64,000 nucleotides of DNA, taken from Cornus controversa. Its lineage: Eukaryota > Streptophyta > Magnoliopsida > Cornales > Cornaceae. The DNA lies in the NCBI GenBank assembly GCA_026545225.1, contig CM048846.1, positions 34,669,501 to 34,733,500 on the forward strand, read 5' to 3'. A model generated the notes under the pieces. It was not told the origin of the DNA, did no database searches, and saw only the letters and a program-made list of their open reading frames with translations. The translations under genes were made by a program, and so were the position numbers. Below are positions 11,853 through 22,801 of the stretch, piece by piece. Each line of letters opens with the position of its first letter. The stretch's first letter is position 1.

Positions 11853-12587
11853 TGTAGAGACCGTGCCCAATTTTGGCCGGTTTTTCAAATTTTGTCATTT
11901 ATTGCTTTAAATGCATTTTAAATGATGTCTAACATGTTTTGAATGCGAGGAACATGTTTAGAGGGCTGGTATACGGTTTTGGGAAGTTTTGGGGACTTTT
12001 GACAAAAGTTGACTTTTTTGAGTTTGGTCAACCTAGGGGCGTGGGCCTTGTGGGCCCAGAAATTTTAAAAGTGTCGGAATGACTTCAAAATTTGAGGATA
12101 GCTTAAATAAAATATTTGACGCGCAACGGAGTTGATTTCGTGTCAATCTGAGTTACGGAACTCCGAAAATGAGCCCGAGAAGGTTTTGCAAAAAGGTGAT
12201 GACAAACTAGTAATTAAGAAGAGGTCTCTTAGCTATAAATACTAAGAGAGATCAGCTCTTCTCTCACTTTCATCCCAGCAGCCGAGAGAGAGAGATATAT
12301 ATACATATATACGTACAAGCTTCATCTCCTCTTCTTCACTAGATTTGAGGGCCTTAGAGTGATATTTTGATTTCACCGAAGAAGGAAGAAACGATCTACG
12401 CGTCGAGGGCTCGAGATTGATCGGTTCAAAAATCATTTCAGAGGAAGTTGGGTTTTGAGAGATTGGGGGAAATTAATTGGAAGCTCTTCCAATTTGAGGT
12501 AGGGGTGCTAGACTCACTTCTACTTTGATCTTGTGGTCCCTTCCTAAATATCATAAGAGATAGTTTTTGATTTCTTGAACCTAGGTC

Positions 12588-12630
<43 letters not shown>

Positions 12631-13088
12631 ACCATGGTGATTTATGCATGTATAAGATAATGCCTTTGGTGAAAAAAATGTGTTTGTTTGATGAAAACAT
12701 GAAAAATATGATTTTCTAGCAAAATCCATGAGCATAGTGATTTTCATGATGTGAGTGTGATAGCATTGTGACAATCTTGAGTTGGAAGGAAAATGCATTG
12801 ATTTGATGAAAAATGCATGCATTGTGTGACTATGTGCATTGGAGTGATTATATGCACTATATGATGATTTTGGGGCATGAGTGTGAAATTAAGATAAGGG
12901 GAAGGCCCCTAGGGTGAAAGACCCAAAAATTGGCCAAGAGTAGGTGCTCCCTTCGGGTTAGTAACCCGATAAAGCACAAGTAGAGTTTGGGTGCCGAAGA
13001 GACCCTTACTATTGGAGTGATGAGAAAGCCCCATTTGGATTGATTTGGTGTGAGTTATATATATATAAGTTGTGACTTGTCCAATTTG

Positions 13089-13120
<32 letters not shown>

Positions 13121-14568
13121 TTGCACTTTATGTGAAGCATCATGCATGATTTGAAAATATGAATGTTTGGGTAAAAATGCATGAGCATGTGCATTCATGC
13201 ATGGCTTACGGGTTAGAGTGGGGATGGGTGGATTATTTCTACTGAGCCGTTGAGATGCTCACCCCATTATATAAACATTTTCAGATAAGGCGCCAATGGA
13301 AGACGAAGCATGATTAGCTCTATGGATATGTTGAGCTTATTTTTGGACTTTTGCTCTTTTGAGATGTAGATAAATGTCCTTGCCAGCTTGTGGCATGTGG
13401 ACAATGATTGTGGTGTTGCCTTTACATTTGTATCCTCTTATGTATGTGAAATTCAAATGTAAGTGCCACACTTGTAGGAAAGTGATTTTTGAGAAGTGTA
13501 TGTATAATGGCTTCCTTATTTGAGACTTGTTGAATGTATGCAAAAAGGGCCATTCAAATTCTTATATGTATGGTTCTATGGATTATGTATGGATTTGGGA
13601 TTTAAATGGATGAATGTATTCTTTTGTCTCTTGTATCTTAATTTCGTGGATATGAATGTTTAGAGTTGCGGATTTATGTTGGAATCATGGTTGTAGGATC
13701 TCAATGTATAAGTTAGATTATATGGTTGGGTTAATGAAGATCACCTTTGAAAAAAAAAAAAATGAGGATGTTTGGTTCACTTGAATTTTTTTGTGCATGG
13801 TGGACTTTGGATGATTTTCCTATGACTATACAAGATTTGAGATTCAAATGTGTAGGTTGATGTGTGAGTATGATATTATATCATTGGGGGATGATTTGTA
13901 TGAGATATGAATGATCTAAGGTGGTTTGGTTGAGATTTGGGTTCAAATTGATCTTTTATAGGTGTTTGGGAAAAGCTGGACAGTGCATTTCGATTAATCG
14001 AAATGCCCATTTCGATTAATCGAAATGGTTGCGAGATTTTATGATTTTTCAGGTTTAATTTCGATTAATCGAAGTCCCAATCTCGATTGATCGAAATATT
14101 GCAGGTCCAAGTTACCGAGAGGCTGTTTTCTTCGGTTAAAGGGGTCAAAATCTCGATTAATCGAGATGAATCTCGATTGATCGAGATTACTATTCACAGC
14201 AAGGTTCAAAAATTGTCTAGACTTCGTTTCGATGTAATTTCTTCGTTTTAAATCGGAATTGAGCGTGGTTTTTTTTGAAATTGAGTATTTTTGAAAGCTC
14301 TATCCAATGGTATAGGTTTCATAATCAAATTCCATCTGTGTAAAAAGTTGAGGTCCAGAACTTAGTGGTTTATATGTATGGAACCAAATGTGAAAATCAT
14401 TTGCAAGGGCCTTTGATGATCTAATGCCACTTGAAGGGTGTGCATATAGAATGCTTCCACAATAGAAATGATTATAATGAGATTAAGGTGTGGGAACTTG
14501 AGGTGAAATTACGGATTCACCCCCGTTTCCCTTGCTCCTAACCGGGTGTCAAAAACTGGGGCGTGACA
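11853..14568 (+). repeat. 3' LTR of the Tekay-type element (2716 bp, complete)
   Basis: The LTR begins TGTAGAGACC and ends GGGGCGTGACA. A TATA box TATAAATA lies at 12234-12241 with a CT-rich start region just downstream. TA runs occur at about 12594-12626 and 13089-13116. Six near-palindromes of the TCGATTGATCGA/TCGATTAATCGA type lie between 13987 and 14188, against eight in the left LTR. Confidence 0.93.
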
Positions 14569-17194
14569 AAGTTACTAGATGCGGGAATCATTTACCCCAT
14601 CTCAGATAGCAAGTGGGTTAGTCCCACTCAAGTGGTTCCAAAAAAGTCCGATATTACGGTGCAACCAAATGATAATGGTGAATTAAGTCCCCAACGCACC
14701 ACCACGGGATGGAGAGTGTGCATAGATTATCGAAAATTAAATTCAGCCACTCGGAAAGATCACTTCCCCCTCCCATTTGTTGATCAAATATTGGAGAGAT
14801 TAGCCGGACAAAGTTTTTATTGCTTTGCAGATGGATATTCCGGCTATAATCAGGTTGCTATAGACCTGAGGGACCAAGAGAAAACCACCTTTACATGTCC
14901 TTTAGGCACCTTTGCTTATAGATGCATGCCCTTTGGGTTGTGCAATGCACCGGCGACTTTTCAACGGTGTATGATGTCTATCTTTTCAGACATGGTGGAA
15001 AAATTCTTGGAAGTGTTCATGGATGATTTTTCCATTTTTGGGCCTTCATTTGAATCATGTCTCCAAAATCTATCCCGTGTTCTCAAATGATGTCAAGAGA
15101 CCAACCTGATTCTTAGTTGGGAAAAGAGCCATTTTATGGTTCAAGAGGGTATTGTCCTAGGGCACATTGTGTCCAAGAGAGGAATCGAGGTTGATAAAGC
15201 CAAGGTTGAACTCATTTCCAAACTTAGTCCACCATCAATGGTGAGAGAGGTTTGTTCATTCCTTGGGCATGCGGGTTTTTATCGCCATTTCATCAAAAAC
15301 TTTAGCAAGATCTCCTAGCCTTTGTGCCACCTTCTTGAAAAAGAATCTTGCTTTACCTTTGATGAAGCGTGCCTTAGCGCTTTTGAAAAACTCCGCACCA
15401 TGCTCACAACCGCTCCAATTCTTATCCCTCCAAATTGGGCTCTCCCATTTGAGATCATGTGTGATGCATCTGATTATGTCATGGGTGCGGTCTTAGGGCA
15501 ACGAGTAGACAAATTGCCACATGTCATCTACTACGCAAGTAAAACCCTTTCTGAGGCTCAAATCAATTATACCACAACGGAAAAGCAGTTGCTTGCGGTA
15601 GTATTTGCCTTGGACAAATTTCAAGCTTATTTATTAGGTTCCAAGGTCATTGTCTATTCGGACCATGCTGCCCTCCGACATCTTTTGGCCAAAAAGGACA
15701 CCAAGCCTAGGTTGATCTGATGGATACTCTTGTTGCAAGAGTTCAATTTTGAGATTAGAGACAAAAAGGGAACTGAAAATGTGGTGGCTGACCACTTTTC
15801 TAGAATTCTTGTTGAATCCTTCCATAACTCCATTCCAGTTTGTGAATCCTTCCCGGATGAACAACTCTTTGTCATTTCTCAAGAGAGTATCCCTTGGTAT
15901 GCGAACATTGTCAACTACTTGGCAACCGGTAAAATACCATCTTCTTAGACCAAGCAAGAGAATGATCGTTTTCTCTCCCAATCACGATCATATTATTGGG
16001 ACGATCCTCAATTGTTCAAATATTGCCCGATCAAATAATTTGGAAGTGTGTACCCAACAGTGAATTCAAAAGCATTCTCAAATTTTGTCATACACTCGCT
16101 TGTGGGGGACACTTTAGTGCTAAGAAAATCGCAGCAAAAATTCTTCAATGCGGATTTTTCTGGCCGACACTTCATCGGGATGCATATTCATTCTGCCGCT
16201 CTTGTGAGCGATGTCAGCGCCTTGGCGCGATGTCTCGGAAGGACATGATGCCTGTTAACCCTATTCTTATTATTGAGATATTTGATGTGTGGGGCATTGA
16301 CTTCATGGGACCTTTTCCACCCTCTACTAGTCATGAGTACATACTTGTGGCGGTGGACTACGTATCTAAATGGATAGAGGCCGTTGCTACCAAAACCAAT
16401 GATCACGCAGTCGTGGTTAAGTTCATTCAAGCTAATATCTTTAGCCGGTTTGGTACGCCTCGACCATCATCAGTGACGGAGGTAAACATTTCTGTAATCG
16501 GTTCCTTCGAACCTTGCTTACCAAATACTCTGTCACACACAAAATAGCCACCCCATACCATCCTCAAACTAGTGGCCAAGTAGAGGTATCCAATAGGGAG
16601 ATTAAGAACATTCTTGAGAAGACCGTTCGGCCTGACAGGAAAGATTGGTCCTTGCGACTAAATGATGCATTATGGGCATACCGAATCGCGTATAAGACTC
16701 CCATTGGAATGTCACCTTACCGGTTGGTTTATGGCAAAGCGTGCCATCTTTCGGTTGAATTGGAGCATAAAGCTATGTGCGCCACCAAAACTTTCAATTT
16801 TGACATGCAAACGGCCGGATCTAATCGAAAGCTTCAATTAAATGAATTGGAAGAATTACGACATGATGCGTATGAGAATGCAAAAATCTATAAGGCAAAG
16901 TCTAAAGCCTTTCATGATCGTAATATCCGAGTCAAAATGTTTTCTCCGGCCCAAAAAGTATGGTTGTACAACTCACGCCTCCATTTGTTTCCTGGAAAAC
17001 TTCACTCCCGTTGGGATGGTCCATTTTTGGTTAATTTCGTCGCTCCCCAAGGAGCGGTGGAATTGAAGGACTTGAAAGATGGATCGTTGTTCAAAGTAAA
17101 TGGGCAGCGCTTAAAAGTGTGCGTGGATGACCAAGTTACCACCGAATACGTGGATGTCGTCACTTTGACGGATCCTGTATATTTTGACTCATGA
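14569..17194 (+). pseudogene. pol: Athila-1 pol: RT, RNase H, integrase (stops and frameshifts)
   Basis: The frame enters at the insertion junction with KLLDAGIIYPISDSKWVSP, a motif near the start of Athila RT. The catalytic FMDD is at 15016-15027. In-frame stops lie at about 15088, 15316, 15718 and 15946. A base is lost near 16029 and a second frameshift lies near 16463. RNase H spans about 15450-15810. The integrase HHCC site lies at about 16087-16230, followed by the core with GIDFMGPFP and [16 protein letters not shown], and an [14 protein letters not shown] box in the C-terminal part. The last segment (16514-17194) is open for 226 codons. There is no chromodomain, as expected for Athila. 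Confidence 0.9.
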
Positions 17195-17366
17195 GCCGAT
17201 TCGGACGTCATGCCATAGACGTGTAAGGTGGCGCGGCCATGGTAGCTATCATGCTTCCATGACGTCCCTTTAATCCAAGGTAAGTTTTGTATCTAAGCAA
17301 TTTAGTATCTAAGTCCCATAAGTCCAAGTCCATGAAGCATAACTTAAGCTGGCTGTTTTTGAGCAT

Positions 17367-17735
17367 CTCGATTGATCGAACCAAGATCTTGATCAATCGA
17401 GATTTCGATTGATCGAGATTTTGGTCTCGATTGATCGAAATAATGCAGAGAGTTTGCGAAGTCCAAAGTCCCGAGAGGTAGTATTCTTCGATAGCACTTC
17501 GATAGGTCCTCGATCGATCAAAATTTCGATTGATCGAAAGGGGATCTCGATTGATCGAAGTGAATTTTTGATTGATCGAGGAAGGAATCTCGATTGATCG
17601 AGGAAGGAATTTTGATTGATCGAAGTTAATTTTGATTGATCGAAGCTGATCTCGATTGATCAAAGTAGGATTTTGATTAATCGAAATCTCGATTGATCGA
17701 GATGCACATCTCGATCAATCGAGATTGACGCGATG
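17367..17735 (+). repeat. Array of TCGATTGATCGA near-palindromes in the Athila-1 3' region
   Basis: About 15 copies of [T/C]T[T/C]GATTGATCGA(A/G) and close variants occur in 370 bp, spaced irregularly by about 17-40 bp. The same motif recurs in the Tekay LTRs and in the Athila-1 LTR. Confidence 0.8.
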
Positions 17736-17750
17736 CCTGCACGTGAGCCG

Positions 17751-18403
17751 ATTACTTATTTAAACCGTTGGGCTTCCCTCTTATTTCCACATTTCTTCCT
17801 CAGACCATCCGATTTCCTCCTTTTCTCCGAACGATCCAGGGCTTCCCCAAGCACCATCCTGTACTTGATCTACCATCCCCGACCATCCATCGCCGTTCGT
17901 CGTAGTCCGAGATCTCTGCGAGCACACTCACGCTCATCTCTTCACGGCTGCAAGTTGGGTCTTCATTTTTTTATGCCAATCATCATCTTCACCTTGAGGT
18001 AAGTGATGCATGGCTATATTTTGCTTCCTTTCTCGCTATTTTTATTAGTTTCTCGGCATAATAAGCATAGGCCGGTGATGTTGGGTGGAATGGTGCATTT
18101 GCTATGTTCATAGTGGGATTTTGCGGATTTCGGGGGGGGGTAGGAATACATGTATGGGTGAGATATTGCATTATTCTTGCTTCGAATGCTTAATGTACGG
18201 TTTGTAACTGCGGCCCTTTCATTTTAATTGCATCCATTTACGCTGCCTCGTTGAGAGTGAATTTTTGAATTCATGTGTCAGCACCATGGACTAGGACCTC
18301 ATTTTAATTTTTATTCTTTTATTTTTATTCTTAGTTTAGCTTTCCTCTTATTGTCTTTTTATTTACGTAATTTTTGGAATAAAATGCAGACTGCTCCGAG
18401 ATC
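17751..18403 (+). promoter_or_regulatory. Putative promoter, leader and intron of the Athila-1 third ORF
   Basis: A TATA-like TTATTTAAACC lies at about 17756-17766, followed by a pyrimidine-rich leader. A good 5' splice site (GAG|GTAAGTG) starts an intron at 17999, and AAATGCAG ends it at 18389. The ORF3 ATG is 14 nt beyond, at 18404. The 391-nt intron is inferred from splice-site consensus only. It would allow a spliced or separately initiated mRNA for ORF3. Confidence 0.45.
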
Positions 18404-19564
18404 ATGGCGAGGGTGAAGAATGCCCCCGGTGCTATTAGAGATGTGCTTGAGCGAGCCTTCCGATCTCGAAAGTTTCACTCGGAGCAGATATTTGACCTGA
18501 GAGAGTTCGAGACGCGTCCCGACAGCTCGTGGGCTGTAGTAGAGCTCAGGCGATGTCGCCTTGACTGGTTATGTGTGCCTCCCACTGATGTGGCACACGA
18601 GCGCTTGGTGCAGGCCTTTTACGAGCATATGACTTACTCCTGCACCACGCCGGACACTTTGGAGACGATAGTGGGTGACACGACTATCACTATCACTCCG
18701 AGTCGGATTGCGCAGATGTTCGGCATCCCTCACTAGCAGCCTCTAGATATGGTTGACCAGGACGGTCGACCGATTTACAGGGCCGAGCTGCCAGCAGACA
18801 CGATGCTATTCTCCATCGTGATGGACATGTGTGGCAGGGCGTTTACCATGCCCAGTTACAACTGCACGTCCAAATCGATGTACCCGAGTAGATTGTGGTT
18901 CCTGGACACCGTTCTCATCAAGAACGCGTGTCTTCTGTAGCATGTGGCAGAGCGCAGAGGCGACCTCCTCCATTGCCTTTACGCTTTCCACACGGGCACG
19001 TGGTTTTCTGTCCCATCGCTAATATGGGGCAGATGTTCAAGATCTGGGATGACCTCGTCAACAAGAGGATGCGGCGAGTAGCGTGTTGGCGTCTTCCTTT
19101 TTCATTCCTGGTCGTAGTTTTTCTCAGTCGTACCAGTATACCGATCAGTGATACTGACATTCAGTTGGCACCGCCCACCCGCTTCACATCTACTCAGTGG
19201 GAGAGGGTGAGGCGACACTTAGAGCGACAGGACCACCAGGGCGATCCACCAGAGGATGTAGATATAGATGCCCCAGTGGAGATGGATAAGGGAGAGCCTG
19301 TAGAGGGTGAGTCAGATGATGAGGAGATGGAGGAGGATGAGATGGAAATTGCTGCAGAGCGGCATGACATCCTGGCGATGGGCTACTCCTGCCTGGCAGC
19401 TGACGTAGAGCGGCTCCAGCAGGATTTTGAGGAGCACGTCTAGGTGACGCAGAGTCAGCTGGAGGGCATTCGGACAGACATTTCATCTCTAGCACAGGGT
19501 CAGAGGGCAATTTTAGACGAGTTCCAGGCCTTCCGACAGGACCTGCAGTTCCTGTTTGCAGGAT
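18404..19564 (+). pseudogene. Athila-1 third ORF (position of the env-like gene), broken
   Basis: The coding region is AT-poor compared with its surroundings and starts at MARVKNAPGAIRDVLERAF. TAG stops occur at 18734-18736 and 18938-18940. A frameshift lies near 19020, and a further TAG at 19441-19443. The middle part (about 18880-19130), with FLDTVLIKNACLL and VAERRGDLLHCLYAFHTG, resembles an uncharacterised protein commonly found downstream of Athila pol in plants. It then has a hydrophobic stretch, an acidic D/E-rich segment (about 19240-19360) and a C-terminal helix likely to form a coiled coil. The env-like label rests on position; I see no clear fusion protein hallmarks, so function is unknown. 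Confidence 0.6.
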
Positions 19565-19846
19565 GAGCTTCCACCTCCACCTCTACTCCCACCGAGCCAC
19601 CACCACCACCACCCGCCCTAGAGTAGCTCTATCTATTTGCACTTTCTGCTTTACTTTCTGTATTTTTCTTTCTTTATTTTTGATAGGCCATGTTTTTTTT
19701 TTTTTTTTGTGTATTCCACCTCCATGTACCCTTTGTACTGAAACTTATGTTCACATATATGGAATACAGTTCTCTTTTCTTTTATACCATGTGTTATATC
19801 TTCTGTCTTTATTTTTACTTTCTGCCCATATCTCTACTCTCTATAC

Positions 19847-20050
19847 TTTGACTATGTAGGTAGTACCACTTGCCTAATTGTTATATGCGATTCAGTTGAT
19901 GATTTCTGTTTATTACCGCCTGGTTTAAATTTCCAATACTGTTGAGATTGCTTCAACGCAGTATTGCGTTAATAAAGAAAGGCAGCCCCTTTGCATGCTA
20001 TACGTTAGCGTGCCTGGATAGTCAATATCTTATCGCATAGACTTCTTAGT
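19847..20050 (+). ncRNA. Conserved structured segment in the Athila-1 3' region
   Basis: Closely similar to 25994-26200 in Athila-2, although the flanking non-coding sequence is not similar. It contains a stem AATACTG/CAGTATT with inner TTGA/TCAA, the string AATAAAGAAAGGCA, and a hairpin GCATGCTA-TACGT-TAGCGTGC. It is probably a cis-acting RNA element of the retrotransposon rather than an independent RNA gene. Confidence 0.5.
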
Positions 20051-20288
20051 CAATTGGGAAACACCAGTTCAGAGTCTTGGATGTGCATTGATCTCGGCCT
20101 TATCCGCTTGTCCATAATTCTTTTATTATGTTCTTTTTATCTACTTTTTGTTCCATTTAATGCTCGTGGTATCTAGTTGGTGTTCCGTGCAGGTTTTTCT
20201 CATTTCCAGGATAACCGACCGTATTGGAATGCTATTTTTGTCGCGTTCTATAGTCTCGGTAAATTCTTTCCTTGTTCTTCTTGTCCAA

Positions 20289-20322
20289 ACATTGAGGACA
20301 ATGTTATGTCTAAGTTTGGGGG
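20289..20322 (+). other. Internal hairpin plus polypurine-like module (Athila-1)
   Basis: ACATTGAGGACAATGT (6-bp stem, 4-nt loop) is followed by AAGTTTGGGGGT. It repeats the layout of the terminal PPT module at 21379-21415. Confidence 0.6.
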
Positions 20323-21378
20323 TGCGGTATGCTATACCACTTGCATATGCATGCAATGTTCAGTCTTTATATTGATTGTCATTGTAGAGCAAGTTTCTTT
20401 TCTTGATATTTTTGCATACTTGCTATGATGTCTTGCTTTTTAAAGGAAGATCATTCGAGTAAATGTCCGAGGTAAATGTAGCAGGTAGTTAAGAACTTTA
20501 ACATTGTAAATACCCGCACTTTTGCAAGCTTTATAATAGGCTAGAACGGTCTACATTTTTGTCCAAAAATGAGCACGTAGAGTTCTTGCCCTAAATTTGT
20601 CCTTAACCGCACAAATTCGCACACATGCATTTTAAATTGTGGGGGTATAAGTCTGATGGAGAATTTTGTAAATTTCTGTTTTTATCTGAACAACTTAAAG
20701 AATAAGTTCTTCCGGTTGTTGTAAAAAAAAAAATATTATAAAATAAATGCAATAAGTCTTCTCACTCAATAAACTAGATTTCTATGCCTCAAAGCAGGGA
20801 GTATTCGCGTATAAGTGTGCAAGGTTGAGCAATAATAAGCGTGTGGCTTGCTTAAGTTCATCACCTTGTAAACTCGGTTATTAAGTCTGAGGGGTGTTTC
20901 TTCACCTAATGCCCTAAAACCAATTGGTTTGGGAGTCATTGGCCCAATGTCGCTACATGGGCTTACAAGAAAGCAAAAAGAGCTAAGCATTGCACGGTCA
21001 TCCGCACATGAGCAATCATGAATGTTTTGTGATAATGAACAACTGTGTCGAGTGTTTTCAATAAGTTTTTCTTTTAAAAGCAGATTTGTTTTTATTCTTC
21101 TCCAAATATGACAAAATCACGCGCTAGAATGCATGTTCACTTTTCAAAGAGGATTTTGGGGTCGAAATTGGTATGTTTGTTCAGACTGGCCATTATGTGG
21201 GGACCGTCGTTTATTTATAGCTTGTGAAAGTCCATTTTTGCTAATGACCGCATAGTTCTGTAATACTTGTTGCATTTGCCAAAAGTGAAATGAACGGATG
21301 ATCGCCCTTTATCTAGTTGATGACTGAGCATGAGTAAATTTTTGTATAAGATAGTTAATTTCATTTTTGTAATATTGC
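20323..21378. other. Athila-1 3' non-coding spacer
   Basis: AT-rich, with no supported gene. A further purine-like AAATTGTGGGGGTATAAG lies at about 20634 and a poly-A run near 20722. Confidence 0.6.
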
Positions 21379-21415
21379 ATTGCTAAGGGACTAGCAATAT
21401 GTAAGTTTGGGGGTG
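21379..21415 (+). other. Terminal hairpin and polypurine tract of Athila-1
   Basis: ATTGCTA-AGGGAC-TAGCAAT (7-bp stem) at 21379-21398 is followed by AAGTTTGGGGGTG, directly before the LTR start TGATAAG. Confidence 0.75.
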
Positions 21416-22801
21416 TGATAAGTGTTCAATTTTATGCATTTGAACCCTCTTTATTGCATATGTTAGTCCCGTTTCTACGTTTACCAAGATATGTTTACGG
21501 TATTTTTGTGTTTTTGATGTATTGCAGGTCTTGTAGTGAAAGGAGCAAAATTTGAGGCTTTTTACAACTGAAGAGAAAAGTCAGAATTGCAGCCAAGGCA
21601 TCTCGATCAATCGAGATGTTGATCTCGATCAATCGAGATCTCGATTGATTGAAATCCAATCTCGATTGATCAAGATTCTGCAGAAGCCACTTGCTCACTT
21701 GCTCACCTACTCTCCCACTTGCAACAAAATCCCCATTTTTTTGCACGACTTAGGGGGATTGTCTGACTTGAACAAGACCCTTGGGGACCTTCTTGATATA
21801 ATGGATATATATATTGATATGTATATATATATATGGTGGGCCCCAAAGTTGGAAAAAGGTAGCCATAAAGTACAAAAGAAGCCATTTCTCACATATCTCT
21901 CACACACATCAGAATATAGAAGGAGAGACATTCGGGAGAGGAGAAGAAGGAGCTGAACCAGACCTTGAAGCTCCATTTTCTTCATCAATGGAAGAGTGCA
22001 AGGCAGCCATGAGCAACTAACTTCTCTACTAGGGTGTTGGTGAAACCCCTAGCCATGTAAACTTGTTCATTTTTGTAGCATGTTGGGATTTGTAATTAAA
22101 TATTGATTATCTAATCTAGTGACAATGTACACTTATACATTTCTTTTATATATTCATGTGATTTTGGTTTTATTCTTGTCTTAGAGTATAATCTTTCATG
22201 TGAATGCACAACATTTGCATCTTCCACAAGAAGTGCAAATGATGGCTAGGTAATGGTACTTTAAATGAATGTGTAGTGTTTGCTTGTATAAACCATGCCA
22301 AGATGAGGTAGTTTGGATGCATGTAGGTTCACTTAGAGAGTAGGGTAATTAGGTAGTTAGTTAGGTTGAAGAGCTATGCTTGTTGAAGATGGATTATGAT
22401 AGGTTAGCACACACATTAATCTTTTGATATGTCATTGAGGTTACAAGCCTAATGACATTGTTAGGCATTTAATTTATGAATCCCATGCTTGCTACACTTA
22501 TGAACATGTGAATGGCTAGTGGTGGAAACCACCCCTAGTTCTCTCTCCCATCCTTTACTCTTTAATTTTATTGTTATTACATTCATGCAATAGTTTTATA
22601 AACAAAAACTCAAAACCCTGTTTTTAGTATTAAAGTGGAATTAATCTTTCTTTAAGACAATTACGACTAGTCCTCGTGGGATCGATACCCTCTATATAGA
22701 ACCGTATCTACAAAGATTCGTGCTCTTGCGAGTGGTTAAATTATATTTTGATAAAAAGAGAAAAATTAAGCTTTCAATATAATTCAAGTCCAACCACATC
22801 A
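21416..22801 (+). repeat. 3' LTR of Athila-1
   Basis: It starts TGATAAGTGTTC after the PPT. Near its end it has the Athila-typical GTGGGATCGATACC and ACAAAGATTCGTGCTCTTGC. The CA at 22801 is chosen because Athila-2 RT sequence begins immediately after it (TAATG would be the right TSD copy). Four TCGATTGATCGA-type motifs lie at about 21602-21672. Confidence 0.78.

Larger units (their letters stand above)
1..14568 (+). mobile_element. Tekay-type chromovirus (Ty3/gypsy), 5' LTR truncated by window
   Basis: The element consists of a left LTR (from before the window to 2305), a PBS, a gag-pol frame interrupted by a 4.6-kb nested element, a polypurine tract ending at 11852 and a right LTR (11853-14568). 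The order gag-PR-RT-RNaseH-INT with a chromodomain-like tail is that of plant chromoviruses, and the 2.7-kb LTRs fit the Tekay/Del lineage. It is inserted in the RT of an Athila element: the sequence right of 14568 continues an Athila RT frame. The right-hand TSD would be AAGTT (14569-14573); the left copy is outside the window. In-frame stops and a frameshift make it non-autonomous now. Confidence 0.9.
14569..22801 (+). mobile_element. Athila-type Ty3/gypsy element, copy 1 (3' part)
   Basis: From left to right it holds the RT remainder, RNase H, integrase, a long 3' region with an extra ORF, a polypurine tract and a 3' LTR. Its 5' part lies left of the window because the Tekay element sits inside its RT. 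Its own 3' LTR ends in ACATCA at 22801. The next bases continue the RT of a second Athila, so copy 1 is itself nested. Confidence 0.87.

Noticed and set aside
14563-14571. Start codon for the Athila RT at GTG 14563
   Set aside because: The codon belongs to the Tekay LTR end; the Athila frame is simply interrupted at the junction.
18404-19564. True viral envelope gene in Athila-1
   Set aside because: Only the position matches; no signal peptide, fusion peptide or clear transmembrane anchor was visible, so it is listed as an uncharacterised third ORF.
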